DNA of 64,000 nucleotides. Source: Salminus brasiliensis. Lineage: Eukaryota > Chordata > Actinopteri > Characiformes > Bryconidae. A model generated the notes under the pieces. It saw nothing but the letters and a program-made list of their open reading frames with translations. It made no database searches and had not been told where the DNA came from. The position numbers and the translations under genes are program-made. Below, piece after piece: positions 33,066-44,505 of the stretch. The stretch is taken from assembly GCF_030463535.1 (NCBI RefSeq), contig NC_132888.1:1178772-1242771 (forward strand), written 5' to 3'. Position 1 is the first letter of the stretch, and each line of letters starts with the position of its first letter.

Positions 33066-33607
33066 ATATTAACAATAGTATATATATATATATAAGCAGT
33101 ATATTGGTATTGCTACATTTGTGCCGTATTGCCGACCTGGATCTTCTGTAATACAGTGATTCAGGTTCGACTGTTTTCATAGCTCTGTTTATGTGGTCCT
33201 GTAGAAGGGAAACCTCTCCTCTAACTGCTCTGTTGCTGTAAAATCAGTGAGTGTAACTGAGTGAAAGCGTGTATTTGTGTGTGTGTGTGTGTGTGTGGGA
33301 GTAATGCTGCATAATGGAGAGCCACCACCCAAACAGACGAGTGGAAACCCTCATTTAAAGGCCAGTGTTGTCCAGGTGAATCTGGCCGTGGCTCTAATGG
33401 GCCTCTGAAACCCAACGCTATAATTACACCCCCCAAAACAGGCTGAAATCAGAGCAGGGACTCGAAGCTGCTGAGAGATTTCAGATGACAAAGAATGAAA
33501 CGGGTCAGAGCCGGGGCAGAACTGCAGAGTAAAACAGAGAGAGAGGAGAAAACACTGCGTTTCTGAAGGGAGGAGTTACAAAAACAAAAAAACAAACAAA
33601 CAAAAAA

Positions 33608-34096
33608 CAGCCATAACATTAAAACCACTGCCAGGTACACAGTGGATCCAGTCAAGAGGTGGATCTACATATTAGGCAGTGAGTGAAGAGTCAGTTCTTG
33701 AAGGTGATGAAGGTGATGAAGCAGAAAAAATGGACAAGCGTTAGAATCTGAGACACAAGAACCAAACTGTGATGTTCTAGATAATGACTGGGTCAGAACA
33801 TCTCCACCAGAACATCAGGCAGGTCTTGTGGGGTGTTCCTCCCAGTATGCAGTGGAAGGAAGGACAACCGGTGACCCGGCGACAGAGTCATGGGCGCCCA
33901 AGGCTCACTGATGCTCATGGAGGCTCCGCCCACACCTCAACTCACAGGACAGGATCTGCTGCTGATGCTAATCTTGGTGCTCCAGAGACCACAGCAGGAC
34001 ACCTCCAGAGGTCTTGTGGAGGTCAGAGCTGTGTTGGCAGCACAAGGGGGACCCACTCAATGTTACGCAAATGGTTTTAATGTTATGGCTGGTTAA
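33608..34096 (+). mobile_element. Family B element, near complete
   Basis: Left end cagccataacattaaaacca (33610) and right end ggttttaatgttatggctgg (34074) are inverted copies. The interior translates in part as MTGSEHLHQNIRQVLWGVP, the same remnant as in other copies. No full frame survives. Confidence 0.8.
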
Positions 34097-34734
34097 ATCA
34101 CGGCTAATTAATCATCCACCCTGTAGGTTTTAACATCTGGCATTTACACTCTGCTTCTTCTTCATGGAGACTCTCTGGACATGTCTGCTTTATTTCCGGC
34201 CTCTAAAAGCTTCTGCAGGGTGTCTGTTTCGGTCTGTTTACAGGTTCAGCCGGATCCAGTAGAAAATGCTGGCAAGGAATGTTGGGAAAGAAGCTCCAGA
34301 CATAAAACCAGTAATCAAACACCTCACTTCCTGTTGTGGAGGACGTGCACCGCAGACGCAGGGGCGTTAAAGTTACCATAAGCAAAATATTGTTTACATT
34401 AGAACAAAGCGGCTGACGAAGAAATGGCCAATCCCATCACAGTCGATGATTATTAGGGGTTGATCCGGGTCTTTGTTGTTTTATGGATGTTCTCACTTAC
34501 TTACTCTATTAGATGTTTATATGTAATTTAGTCTAAAAAACTCGCCTGTTTTGGGGATTTAACGATTAATGAGTGTTTTGAGCTGTTCTGAAGGGTTCCT
34601 GACCACCAACCACTAGATCCTAACAAGCAAAATCATCTAAAATCTCCTCTAATATCTAATATTTCTTATTTTGTAGATGGTAGTAAGATAATTATAAGAT
34701 TATTTAAATTAGTGGACACCCATCTACTGAATAG

Positions 34735-35170
34735 AATAGGACTGCCAATAGAATAGGACTCTCTGGGGCAGATCAACATCATGAACCTATTGGCTCCATG
34801 CTGCCTAATACCAGGCGTGGGCTAGAGGGGTATAAAGCCCCCCAGCATTGAGGAGCTGTGGAGCAGTGGAAGAGCTGTGTTCTCTGGAATGATGGTGGTG
34901 GAGCTCCATCCAGGACTTTTGGGATAAGTTGGGGATGATGAGGTGGGATGCTGATCATCATCATCCAACATCCTGACCTTACTAATATCCTTGTTGCTGA
35001 ATGCGATCAAATCCTCACAGCAATGCTCCTCCTCCAGAATCTAGTAGAAAGTATCTTCTCTGGACAGTAGAGACAGTTACTCCAACAGAAGCAGGAGAAA
35101 CTCAATTATACTCTTGATTTCAGAAGACGTAGTAAACAAGCAGGTGTCCAAATTCTTTTTAACTGATATT
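34735..35170. mobile_element. Family C element
   Basis: ggactctctggggcagatca, ttggctccatgctgcctaat, gtgggctagaggggtataaa, then ctagtagaaagtatcttctc and gcaggtgtccaaattctttt. It is the longest of the family in this window besides 57.87-58.35 kb. Confidence 0.7.
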
Positions 35171-35244
35171 AACTATTTAGAAGAGATTTGAGATGATATT
35201 TTTGGCAGCATAGGAAAGCTTTGATCACAATAGTAAACTATACT

Positions 35245-35715
35245 AAATCAGCCAAAACATTAAAACCACCTGCCTAATATTGAGTAGGTCCCGTCAAAAC
35301 AGCTCTGAGCTGTTGATGCATGGACTCCACACAACCTCGGAAGGCGTCCTGTGGTATCTAGAACATCAAGACTAACGTTAGCAGCAGTCCTGTTAAGTCC
35401 TTTCAAGTTGTGTGAGGTGGGCGTGGCCTTCATGAGCATCACTGAGAGCCTTGGGCACCCATGACCTTGTCGCCGGGTCACCGGTTGTCCTTCTTTTGAG
35501 CACTTTTCGTAGGTACTGACCACTGCATACTGCGAGGAACAACCCCACAAGAACTGCCTGATGTTCTGGTGGAGATGTTCTGACCCAGTCATTATCTAGA
35601 ACATCACAGTTTGGTTCTTCTTGTGTCTCAGATTCTTACGCTTGTCCATTTTTCCTGCTTCATCTCCTTCATCACCTTCAAGAACTGACTGTTCACGCGC
35701 TGCTTATTATAATAT
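35245..35715 (-). mobile_element. Family B element, reverse orientation
   Basis: Starts cagccaaaacattaaaacca. Read on - it carries MTGSEHLHQNIRQFLWGC and the cttgtccatttttcctgctt block seen at 45.03 kb. Decayed. Confidence 0.75.
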
Positions 35716-36124
35716 CTGTTTAAGGAGGTGATGATATTCAGGTATGGATGTGAGATGCTTCTGTGGTGAAGTAGCTCTCATTCAGTGTAACACTACGTTC
35801 TCCTGTTCTTCTGGACCTTCCAACACTCTTTCCATTCAAATGAGCGACACTATCCTTCCCCTGATGTGTCGGTTTGATTAGATAGAGATGTTATCCAGAA
35901 GAACCTCCTGATTTGACTAGTGCAGGACTCGTGTGGGCACGTTCAGGCCAGTACAGACACTCTTCCACCTGTCCACATGACTCACCTGCTCTGAGCTCAG
36001 AGCGATCATGGACAGATTAGTACTGGACTGAAGGACCGTGTTTGTGGTGTTTATGTTCTTAGCTGTTCTTCAGGTGTTGTTCTGAGACTAATCCGTTTCT
36101 ATGGCGCCCCTTTAACTATTCTTA

Positions 36125-36830
36125 CACTAACGAGCCAAAACATTAAAACCTATAATCTTCCTAATATGCTGTTGTTCCTCTATGTGTGCCGAAACAGCTT
36201 CCTCTACAAGACCTCTGAAAGTAATATCTTTGGTATCTAGCACCAAGACTTTCCAGCAGATCCTTTAGAATATGTCCTGTAAGTTCTGGGGTACAGTTGG
36301 ACTTGCACCTCCTACAAGTTTATTAAAGCAAATGCACCCAGCCGTCCAGTCCTGGCACTCGCACGTCCAATTTGGGGCCAGGGCGGACAGGGGTCGGCAT
36401 GGGCGGTCTGACCAGCATTGTGACACATTCCTTCTCCTGTAACCATCATAAAACATTTCTGTTCTCGTGCCGCAGTAGAACTTCTGTCGGTTCCACCCAG
36501 ACGGGACAGCCTTCGTCACTCTCGTGCATCAATGAGCCTTGGTACTCACCACCGCTGACCAGGAGTCCCCCTGCAGACCCTGGAGGCGTTTGGGAAACAC
36601 TGAGACGAGCCAGACGTCTGCACATAAAGATCTGACCCTCATCAAAGTGTCTCAAGTCTTAACACTGCCAGTTTCTCCACATCCAACACGGCCACCACGA
36701 GAACCAACTGTTAGTTACCAGTCTACCAGAGAACCTTGACCTTCACCGGCAGTTCTGATACCACATCAACACCATTACTTTCACCTGGGATGGGGTCTTA
36801 TGTAGTCTTATGGGGTCTTATGAGTTATGG
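36125..36830. mobile_element. Family D element (partner at 40.24-40.89 kb)
   Basis: Begins cgagccaaaacattaaaacc. It shares acctctgaaa(g/t)..ggtatctagca, gttccagcaaatcc-type text, gtaaccatcat(t/a)aaac and gtgccgcag(t/a)agaac with the copy at 40.24 kb. Its start resembles family B, so it may be a relative. It is non-coding; modest open frames on both strands are not supported by homology I know. Confidence 0.6.
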
Positions 36831-36934
36831 GGTTAGTAACTGCTGGCTTTACCGAACTTAGCAAACCAACACTCTCACGTCCAGCTGTCAAATTCTTGTT
36901 CTGTATTTTTGTTGGTGTAACGACTTTCTGGATT

Positions 36935-37102
36935 TTGAAAGAACATTGCTGTGAGAATTTGATTGCATTCAGAAACAAGAGCGTTGGTGAGGTCAGGATG
37001 TTGGCTGATTGATCACCACCCCACCTCATCATCCTGAACTCCTCTGGTGTAGCTGAATGCATTCATTAGAAGGGTGTCCACAAACATTTGGACATGTAGT
37101 GT
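36935..37102. mobile_element. Family C element end
   Basis: Ends gggtgtccacaaacatttgg then acatgtagtgtaag. This is the inverted form of the start at 21560 (tgtccaaatgtttgtggac). Confidence 0.7.
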
Positions 37103-37414
37103 AAGTATGAGTAGTCACTAATGGAATTAACCTTTTTTTGTTGTTGTTTTTTATTCTTTTTTTTACATAGTTTAAAAAGATACACACCAACATAAACTGT
37201 AGGACATTTCTCAAATGAAATATTATAACATAACTAATATTAAAAGTTTTTTTTTTTCACTTTTGAATGTTCTCTCAAGAACTCTTGAGTGGGAATTTCA
37301 GAATCAGAATGACCTTTTTTACTCTTTCCACACTTCTCTGTGGTCATCAACCAGTGCAGCACAGACCCGCACAGGAACCGTCAAGGAAGACTAGAAGATC
37401 TAAGCAATAAGACT

Positions 37415-39356
37415 TCAGGAGCAGGACAGATCCACACTCTCATACTCTCCATGGTCCGAATCCTCGATCTCCAGCCCAGGAACCAGGCTGTAGTATTTGG
37501 TAGACTGAGTCATGTAGGCTTTCTCTCGGTCAGCTGAGTCTTTCATCACTTCGGTTACGCTGACCGTCTCCAGGTCCTGCTTGCTGTCTTCCTCCTCCCT
37601 TTCCTCGCGCTCCTCCTTACCCACAATCCCATCTGCAGAAGAGGCTGAAGGTGGAGGCCCCAGAGAGTCCACGGACCCTAGTTTGACTTCCACTTCTTCA
37701 TAGATGTCCCTGGTGCTGCCTAGCAGAGCTGAGGAAGGGCGCAGCATCAGCTGGTTCTTCAACACAGCCTCTTCACCTCTGTCTCCAGCTGCCGCTTTCT
37801 CCCCGAAAGGCGGCTTCTCCTGAGCCCAGCGTCCATTTCTGTTCAGGTGGGTGTCCTTCTTGCAGGTCCTGGAGCTTTGGGAGTCTTTCTTCTTCTCTTT
37901 TTTGCCGCAGCACCAGCAGAGCAGCAGGATGACGAGAAGAAAAAGTGGGAGGAGTATAAAGAGGGCGCTGAGGCTGGTGGGTGCTGGCGGACAAATGTTT
38001 TTAGCCTGAACTGACCACACCATCTTGCCTGCCAGTCTTGGTGGAGAAGCACAGGTCAGATTACGCAAAGCGTCCTCCAGTATGGTGGAGTTGCCATGCT
38101 GGACATTTTGGAGCTCCTCCACCAAAGCACAAGTGCAGTTCCAGGGGTTACCTGCCAAATCTAGCTGCTGGAGCGAAGGCTTGAGGACAGAGCTGGGAAG
38201 AAACTGCAGGCGATTTCCATCCAAAAGCAGAACACGAAGACCGCTTGAGTTAAGCAAGAAATCTACAGGCAGATCCTGCAGGAGATTCCCTCCCAAATCC
38301 AGCACTTCCAAACTCTCAGCATTAGCTAGGAAGGTTCTGGGCAGTGATTTGAGCCTGTTCTGACCCAGGTGCAGCTCGCGCAATGAAGGGAAAACAAGTC
38401 CTGCAGCAGTTTCATTAATATGGGTGAGATTACATTGGGATAGATCCAAAATCTCAAGGCTTTCCAACGACCCTAAAGCCTCCCAAGACACAAGAAATGA
38501 AGATCCCGTGAAGTTCAGACAGCAGGTGTCGTTGGGGAGCATGGAAGGAAACTGGTCTGAATTGGTGGCTCTCAGGCACTCACATGTCTGAGTTCGTCCC
38601 TCAGAACCAGAGACCAGGTAAAGAATGGTGAAGACGGCACAAAGAGAGAGGATTCCTGCAAGAAGAGCACAGAGTTAGAGATGAAACACGGTGGAGAGAT
38701 CTTAAAGTGATGATCTGACCAGAAATCGACTGTACAGCTCCACCCCCTTCTCCCTAAAATCTTTCAATCTGGTGCATTTTATTTCATAATGCTATATGGA
38801 CAAAAGTATTGGGACACTTCTCCTCTTAATCATTGAATTCAGGTGTCTGATTCAGTCTCATTTCCACAGCTGTATAAATCCAGCCTCTAGTCCTGCAGTC
38901 TGTCTTTCTTCCACACACCAGTGAAAGAACGGGAGGTTCTGAAGAGCTCACTGAACTCCAGCGTGGTTCTGTATGTAATAGGAGACACCGCTGCACCAAC
39001 TACAACAAGTCAGCTGGTGAAATCTCCTCCCTCCTAGATCTTCCTCCATCAGCTGTGAGTGGTGTTATTATTGAACAGTGGAAGAGTTTAGGAGGAACAG
39101 CTCACAGAGAGCAGCTCAGCCACCGAGTGTCTGTCAGACCACGTAAAGTTACAGAGCGGGGGCAGAGCTCCAGACCTGCTGCTGCTGGTAGAGCTTAGAG
39201 CCCCAATACTTTTGTCCATATAGTGCATCACTAGTGCATCAATCTAGTCCTAAAGTGTGTTCTGGATGCTTGCGTTCACTCACGTGTTTTTCCTTCTCTG
39301 CTGTTGGAGGAGACCTTATGGGATCTCCAAGCTTCTGTCTCCAGGTGCAGAGCCAT
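37415..39356 (-). CDS. Single-pass leucine-rich-repeat membrane protein, function unknown
   Basis: Two coding exons on -: 39284-39356 and 37415-38655, 437 aa. The acceptor TTGCAG and donor GTGAGT fit and the phases match. After about 25 residues a hydrophobic segment (ILSLCAVFTILYLVSG) reads as signal sequence or anchor. Next come a Cys-rich cap (TCECLRATN, CCLNF), about five leucine-rich repeats (LEILDLSQCNL, LRELHLGQNRL, LEVLDLGGNLL, LRVLLLDGNRL, LQQLDLAGNPW) and an LRRCT cap (NCTCALVEEL, LTCASPP). A membrane helix (LFILLPLFLLVILLLCWCC) follows, then a basic stop-transfer. The tail of about 200 residues is acidic and has Tyr motifs YEEV, YSLV and YESV. N-glycosylation sites are frequent outside. 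The plan suggests a cell-surface receptor or adhesion protein; LRRC25 has a similar plan, but I cannot assign it. A likely poly(A) signal lies at 37150-37155 (AATAAA on -). Confidence 0.85.
38790..39226. mobile_element. Family A inverted-repeat element, both ends intact
   Basis: Inverted ends gctatatggacaaaagtatt (38791) and aatacttttgtccatatagt (39205) enclose about 390 bases of non-coding sequence with cagctcagccaccgagtgtc. It lies inside the intron of the LRR gene. It is probably a non-autonomous Tc1/mariner-type (MITE) copy. Confidence 0.85.
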
Positions 39357-39434
39357 TGCCAAGGTTTCAGGGCTCCTGTGGTTTGTCTAGGGGTTGCCAT
39401 GGTGACCAGGTGAGCTGGGATCAGGAGTCCACGC
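39357..39434 (-). promoter_or_regulatory. 5' UTR of the LRR gene with out-of-frame upstream ATG
   Basis: An acceptor TTTGCAG just above 39434 suggests the first coding exon starts there and that a further 5' exon exists. Within it, ATG at 39400 has a strong context (CACCATGG) but reads in another frame, past the proposed start at 39356 and through the exon end. It would lower translation of the main frame. Confidence 0.45.
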
Positions 39435-39739
39435 TGCAAACACAGGAGAGATAGCAGGGCTGAGTGAGAAAAGAACAAATACTGGAGATGGACTTGCTCA
39501 GGCAGTGTGAGGAGATAATTAGCAGATTTGGGTGAAGCTGCTTCTGTGACGGGGTTGTAAAAATGTTTTTTTAAAAATTGAAAAAAAGCTCTGTATAAAT
39601 AAAACCGAGCTGAACTGACGTCTGCAGACAGCTGGTTCTGCTCCAGCCTCAGAGCTGCAGAGTCGATAAGGGCTGTGGATGAGAGCACTTTGCTCTGAGA
39701 TACATTTTCCACCCTATTGCTTAGCAATGTGTGTGTTTC

Positions 39740-41240
39740 TGTATGTGTGTGTGTGTGTGTGTGTTTCCCCTACTGTGCCAGTGTAGCCCTGACAGCAGCA
39801 CGGCCTTCCTGATGTAAACAATGGAGAGTGGAATGTGTGAAGTAACCAAGAGACCAGCCCACCTCCACAATCTCCAGCTCTACTGTACTTCTCACAGACG
39901 TTACTGTGAGGAACCGTCTAAATGTACTGAGACTTTAATCAATAACTAATAATCAGTTTCATCCTGATATATCTCAAACTGAAGGTGCTACAAATTGTTC
40001 TTTAAGCAATGCCATAAAGGAACCTTTCAAAAGAAATCAAAGGTGGTTCCTCTATGGCATAACCAAGAGAACCATTTGCAGCCCTATTCATTTGAATATG
40101 CTACATGGGAAATTTTGCCATAATCATGTGTTCAGTGTAAAAATCCTCTCATTAATGATTTTGGGTCCTGGTTCTATGTAGAACCATCAGCTTTACTAAA
40201 GAACCCTTGAAGAACCTCTTTTGTGTATATATACAGCGATGACCCAGCACATTCCGCTTAATATGCTGAACATGCTGTTTGTCCTTCACGTGCCGCCAAG
40301 CCATGGATTTTGCAAGACCTCTGAAGGTGAGATCCGTGGTATCTGGCAGCAAGACGTTCCAGCAAATCCTTCAAATCCTGGAAGTTGGCAGTAGTAGTCG
40401 TATTTCTGGATTATTTGGAGGCCTTCAACTCTTCGTCATGCTCCTCAAACAGTTTCTGAGAAATACACTGTATGTGTGAAGAGCTGCAGATACTTAAACA
40501 GGCCACTGCCATTGAGGAATACTGTTGCCATGATGCTTACATGTCAACTGTAGGCAATGGTGGACAGGGGTTAGCATGGGCACTCTGACCAGTCTGCAGA
40601 TACACAGCTCATATGACACATTCCTCCTCCCGTAACCATCATTAAACATCTCTGTTCTTGTGCCGCAGAAGAACGTCTGGCATAGCCTTCATCTGTCGTC
40701 GCTGGTGGTCTGTCCCTCCTCAGACCACTTTCAGCAAAATACTCACCACTGATGACTAGGAGACCCCCTGTAAACCTTGTAGCTGTTTGAGAGACACTCT
40801 AAAGGTCCAGCTGCAGCACTGTTACCACATCATCTACACTATTACCTTCATCTGGGAGGGGTCTTAATGTTTGAGCTCACTGGTGTATTTATATGTGTGT
40901 GTATACAAATATATAAATATATAGGCATGAGGAACGAGGACGTAGAGCGGAATCTCATAACCTTGTAAAATGTTTAAAAAGGGAGCGCCGATGCAGCCAA
41001 GAAATCTCACAGCATAAACTTTGAACCGCAGAGATAAGTCTGCTTTCTCTTAGCCGTCCACTCCCAGCCTGATTAGACAGCAGTGGAGAGATTAACAGAC
41101 ATTAGAAAACGGTCCAGCAGGACTGATATGTGGCATGATGTTTGAACACACCCTCAGGGCAAATGTATTGGTCCATATCAGGGTTTCTGTGGGTGGTAGT
41201 GTCTGACCTCAGGCACCAGGAACCGCTTAGTAACCTAATT
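39740..41240. other. Upstream region of the LRR gene, with a family D copy
   Basis: (GT)n at about 39746-39764. A ggttctt/aaccatt-type repeat lies at 39995-40230. A family D copy lies at 40240-40890 (gcaagacctctgaaggtgag, ggtatctggcagcaagacgt). No gene was recognised. Confidence 0.55.
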
Positions 41241-41244
41241 CACC

Positions 41245-42470
41245 ACAGCAGAAACTGTACTACAGTGTAGGTATGGTACTGTATCCCAATCTAACTCAAT
41301 TAAAAGAGCTGAAACTGTACTATAGTGAAAGTATGGTACTGTATCTCAATCTAACTCAATTAAAGAGCTGAAACTGTACTATAGTGAAAGTATGGTACTG
41401 TATCTCAATCTAACTCAATTAAAGAGCTGAAACTGTACTATAGTGAAAGTATGGTACTGTATCCCAATCTAACTCAATTAAAGAGCTGAAACTGTACTAT
41501 AGTGAAAGTATGGTACTGTACCCCAATCTAACTCAATTAAAGAGCTGAAACTGTACTATAGTGAAAGTATGGTACTGTACCCCAATCTAACTCAATTAAA
41601 GAGCTGAAACTGTACTATAGTGAAAGTATGGTACTGTACCCCAATCTAACTCAATTAAAGAGCTGAAACTGTACTATAGTGAAAGTATGGTACTGTATCC
41701 CAATCTAACTCAATTAAAGAGCTGAAACTGTACTACAGTGTAGGTATGGTACTGTATCCCAATCTAACTCAATTAAAGAGCTGAAACTGTACTATAGTGA
41801 AAGTATGGTACTGTACCCCAATCTAACTCAGTTAAAGAGCTGAAACTGTACTATAGTGAAAGTATGGTACTGTACCCCAATCTAACTCAATTAAAGAGCT
41901 GAAACTGTACTATAGTGAAAGTATGGTACTGTATCCCAATCTAACTCAATTAAAGAGCTGAAACTGTACTATAGTAAGAGTATGGGTACTGTATCCCAAT
42001 CTAACTCAATTAAAGAGCTGAAACTGTACTATAGTAAGAGTATGGGTACTGTATCCCAATCTAACTCAATTAAAGAGCTGAAACTGTACTATAGTAAGAG
42101 TATGGGTACTGTATCCCAATCTAACTCAATTAAAGAGCTGAAACTGTACTATAGTGAAAGTATGGTACTGTATCCCAATCTAACTCAATTAAAGAGCTGA
42201 AACTGTACTATAGTGAAAGTATGGTACTGTATCTCAATCTAACTCAATTAAAGAGCTGAAACTGTACTATAGTGAAAGTATGGTACTGTATCTCAATCTA
42301 ACTCAATTAAAGAGCTGAAACTGTACTATAGTGAAAGTATGGTACTGTATCTCAATCTAACTCAATTAAAGAGCTGAAACTGTACTATAGTAAGAGTATG
42401 GGTACTGTATCCCAATCTAACTCAATTAAAGAGCTGAAACTGTACTATAGTAAGAGTATGGGTACTGTAT
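41245..42470. repeat. 1.2-kb minisatellite, 59-60 bp unit, about 20 copies
   Basis: Unit: agctgaaactgtactatagt, gaaagtatggtactgtatcc, caatctaactcaattaaag. A block at about 41955-42130 and again near 42390-42470 carries the one-base-longer variant gtaagagtatgggtactg. Copies are nearly identical. Confidence 0.97.
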
Positions 42471-42479
42471 ACCTAAAGC

Positions 42480-43018
42480 CACTCAGTGAACAGTTATATT
42501 CAGACACAAACCTCATCATGACCTCATCCAACAATAATTTCCACCCTCACATCCTCTTCCTCTCACACACTGTAGATAGCGATGTCACCTCTCAGAATTT
42601 TACAGGTTCCCTTATTAAATAATAACAACTCATTCTTAGCAGCATAACCTAAAGCTGCTTATATTTATGTAGTTATTTGATATGTATAGTTGATACGGCC
42701 TCTTCAGAGACACTCTTCTGCAGACTCGAACACACACTTACTGTTTATTTACTGAATTTAACAAACGACTGTGCTAAAAATACAACATTAATCATGCCGT
42801 GTACAAAGCATCTGTCCCTTTTATATGTTTATTTGTTTGTAATATGTTAAATAAGGTAGGACATAAGCAATTATGTCTATAATGTGTTGAAAATTGTCCT
42901 ATTTAAGTTTCAACATCAACACATCATCATTTAAACAAGGGTGCACAAACTTTTGCACTTAACTAATTCATTTGATTGTAAATAAACTGTAGTAGAACTG
43001 TAAGAACAGTTTAATAGC

Positions 43019-43060
<42 letters not shown>

Positions 43061-43600
43061 TATATATATATATATATATATCCATATGCATATGCAAATG
43101 AGTTTTCATAATATAACATATGGTTGCATCCCAAATGGCACCCTACACCCTATGTAGTGCACGACTTGGGTCACAAAATAACACATAATACACCCACATA
43201 CTACAATATGCATCTAGTAGAAAGCTATTTGGGTTTGGGACATGATCCTTGTTTAACATTTAGTGCACTATTTACTATTTCACTATTTCAGTGACTGTAT
43301 GTGCTATGTAGTGCACTATGTAGGGGCCATTTGAGATACAGCCCATGTGTGGAATAGAGTAAGAGTAAGAGAGTAGATTTTAAGCTTTGTTTTTAATAAA
43401 TAAATAATGCTTTTACATTTAAAGGCATGTAATGAAGATAAAAAGGTGAAAAAATAAAGTTTTTAACTGATAAAAAAACGAGTTGTTGAAGCTAGGTAGG
43501 TTTATTATTGTTGATATTGGAGTTTAAATCGATTAATTTATGCAAATAGCTCTGTAACATTGTGCTAAATAAATGTGCTGTACTAAAATAACAATTCTAG
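42480..43600. other. AT-rich intergenic sequence with (AT)n
   Basis: (AT)n tracts at 43021-43081. Bases 43130-43345 have ccctatgtagtgcacgactt and actatgtaggggccattt, wording of a common dispersed teleost repeat. No gene was seen. Confidence 0.5.
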
Positions 43601-43860
43601 TTCTTAAAAACACTAAAAACTGATTTAAGTTAGCTTCTTACTGTAACTCTCCGTTCCACCTTAAATGGTGCAGCAGTTACATTAGGGCGCCTTAGGCGCC
43701 CTAATGTAACTGCTGCACCATTTAAGGTGGAACGGAGAGTTACAATAAGAAATACATAAAACTGCAATTTTAAATTCACAATCTGCACAAACTTCACTGA
43801 GCCTTACCTCCAGTTGCCATAATGATGATAACGATGAGGAAGATGATGTTTTAAAGCAAA
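43490..43860. repeat. Duplicated segment, copy 1 (partner 45.71-46.07 kb)
   Basis: cattgtgctaaataaatgtg, cttaaaaacactaaaa, cataaaactgcaattttaaa and gagccttacctccagttgcc occur in the same order in 45710-46073. The palindrome sits inside this copy. Confidence 0.9.
43635..43751. repeat. 117-bp near-perfect palindrome
   Basis: Arms 43635-43692 and 43694-43751, 58 bases each, are complementary with one mismatch (43641 against 43745) and a single spacer base at 43693. The centre reads gggcgccttaggcgccc. A related region at 45856-45946 keeps only the left arm. Confidence 0.97.
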
Positions 43861-44505
43861 GCTCCTGTCATTTTCCTCTCTGGGGTAGATAAGTAAGGCT
43901 GCTTTCCGTCGCGGGTGTGTCCATACAGCAACAGGCTTTCTGCTTCCTCCCTGTATATGTGTGTGTGTGTGTGTTTGTGTTGGCGTGTGTATTTATCACT
44001 TTGTGGGGAGCTGCAGCGTCCCCAGCAACATTGGACGACCCCACAAACACACAAATACAAGTCATTCTGCGCTAGTCATTCTAGTGGTCCTTGAATAAAT
44101 TTATGAAATACTACAATAATAATAAAAGTAATGGCCGTTTTTAAAATTGTACACCACTTAGCTAGCTAGCTACTGTTGCTATGCTTGTGGTAACAGACAT
44201 AAACATTAGCATTGAGGAGAATTTAACAAATAGTGCATTCTAAATAGTTAAATAGATTAATTTTAACAATCTGCAAGTGCAGAAATGCTGTGTTGTTTGA
44301 AAATTGATTAAATACAGCTAATATAGTTATTAGGCCAGTTATTGACTTCGCTAATGTTAGCAACGCTCAGCTCCACAGCTCAGTTAACAACATCTGATTG
44401 GCTGAGAGGCGTGTCAATCATTATAAAGGCAGATTCAATATTTAAATATAAATATTTAATATTAAAAAATAATTTAAAAATTCTGCAAAAATAGCAAATA
44501 TTAAC

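Noticed and set aside
36265-36655. Open frames on both strands in the family D element
   Set aside because: The partner copy at 40.24-40.89 kb does not keep them open, so no protein is supported.
39239-39727. A 162-codon frame on - over the first LRR-gene exon
   Set aside because: It reads through a splice acceptor and donor and is out of frame with the LRR exon. Its only relevance is the upstream ATG.
43802-43820. ATGGCAACTGGAG followed by GTAAGG on -, like a first coding exon of the LRR gene
   Set aside because: The same sequence occurs in the duplicated copy near 46010-46024, and joining it to the next exon gives an early stop. It looks like part of the repeat.
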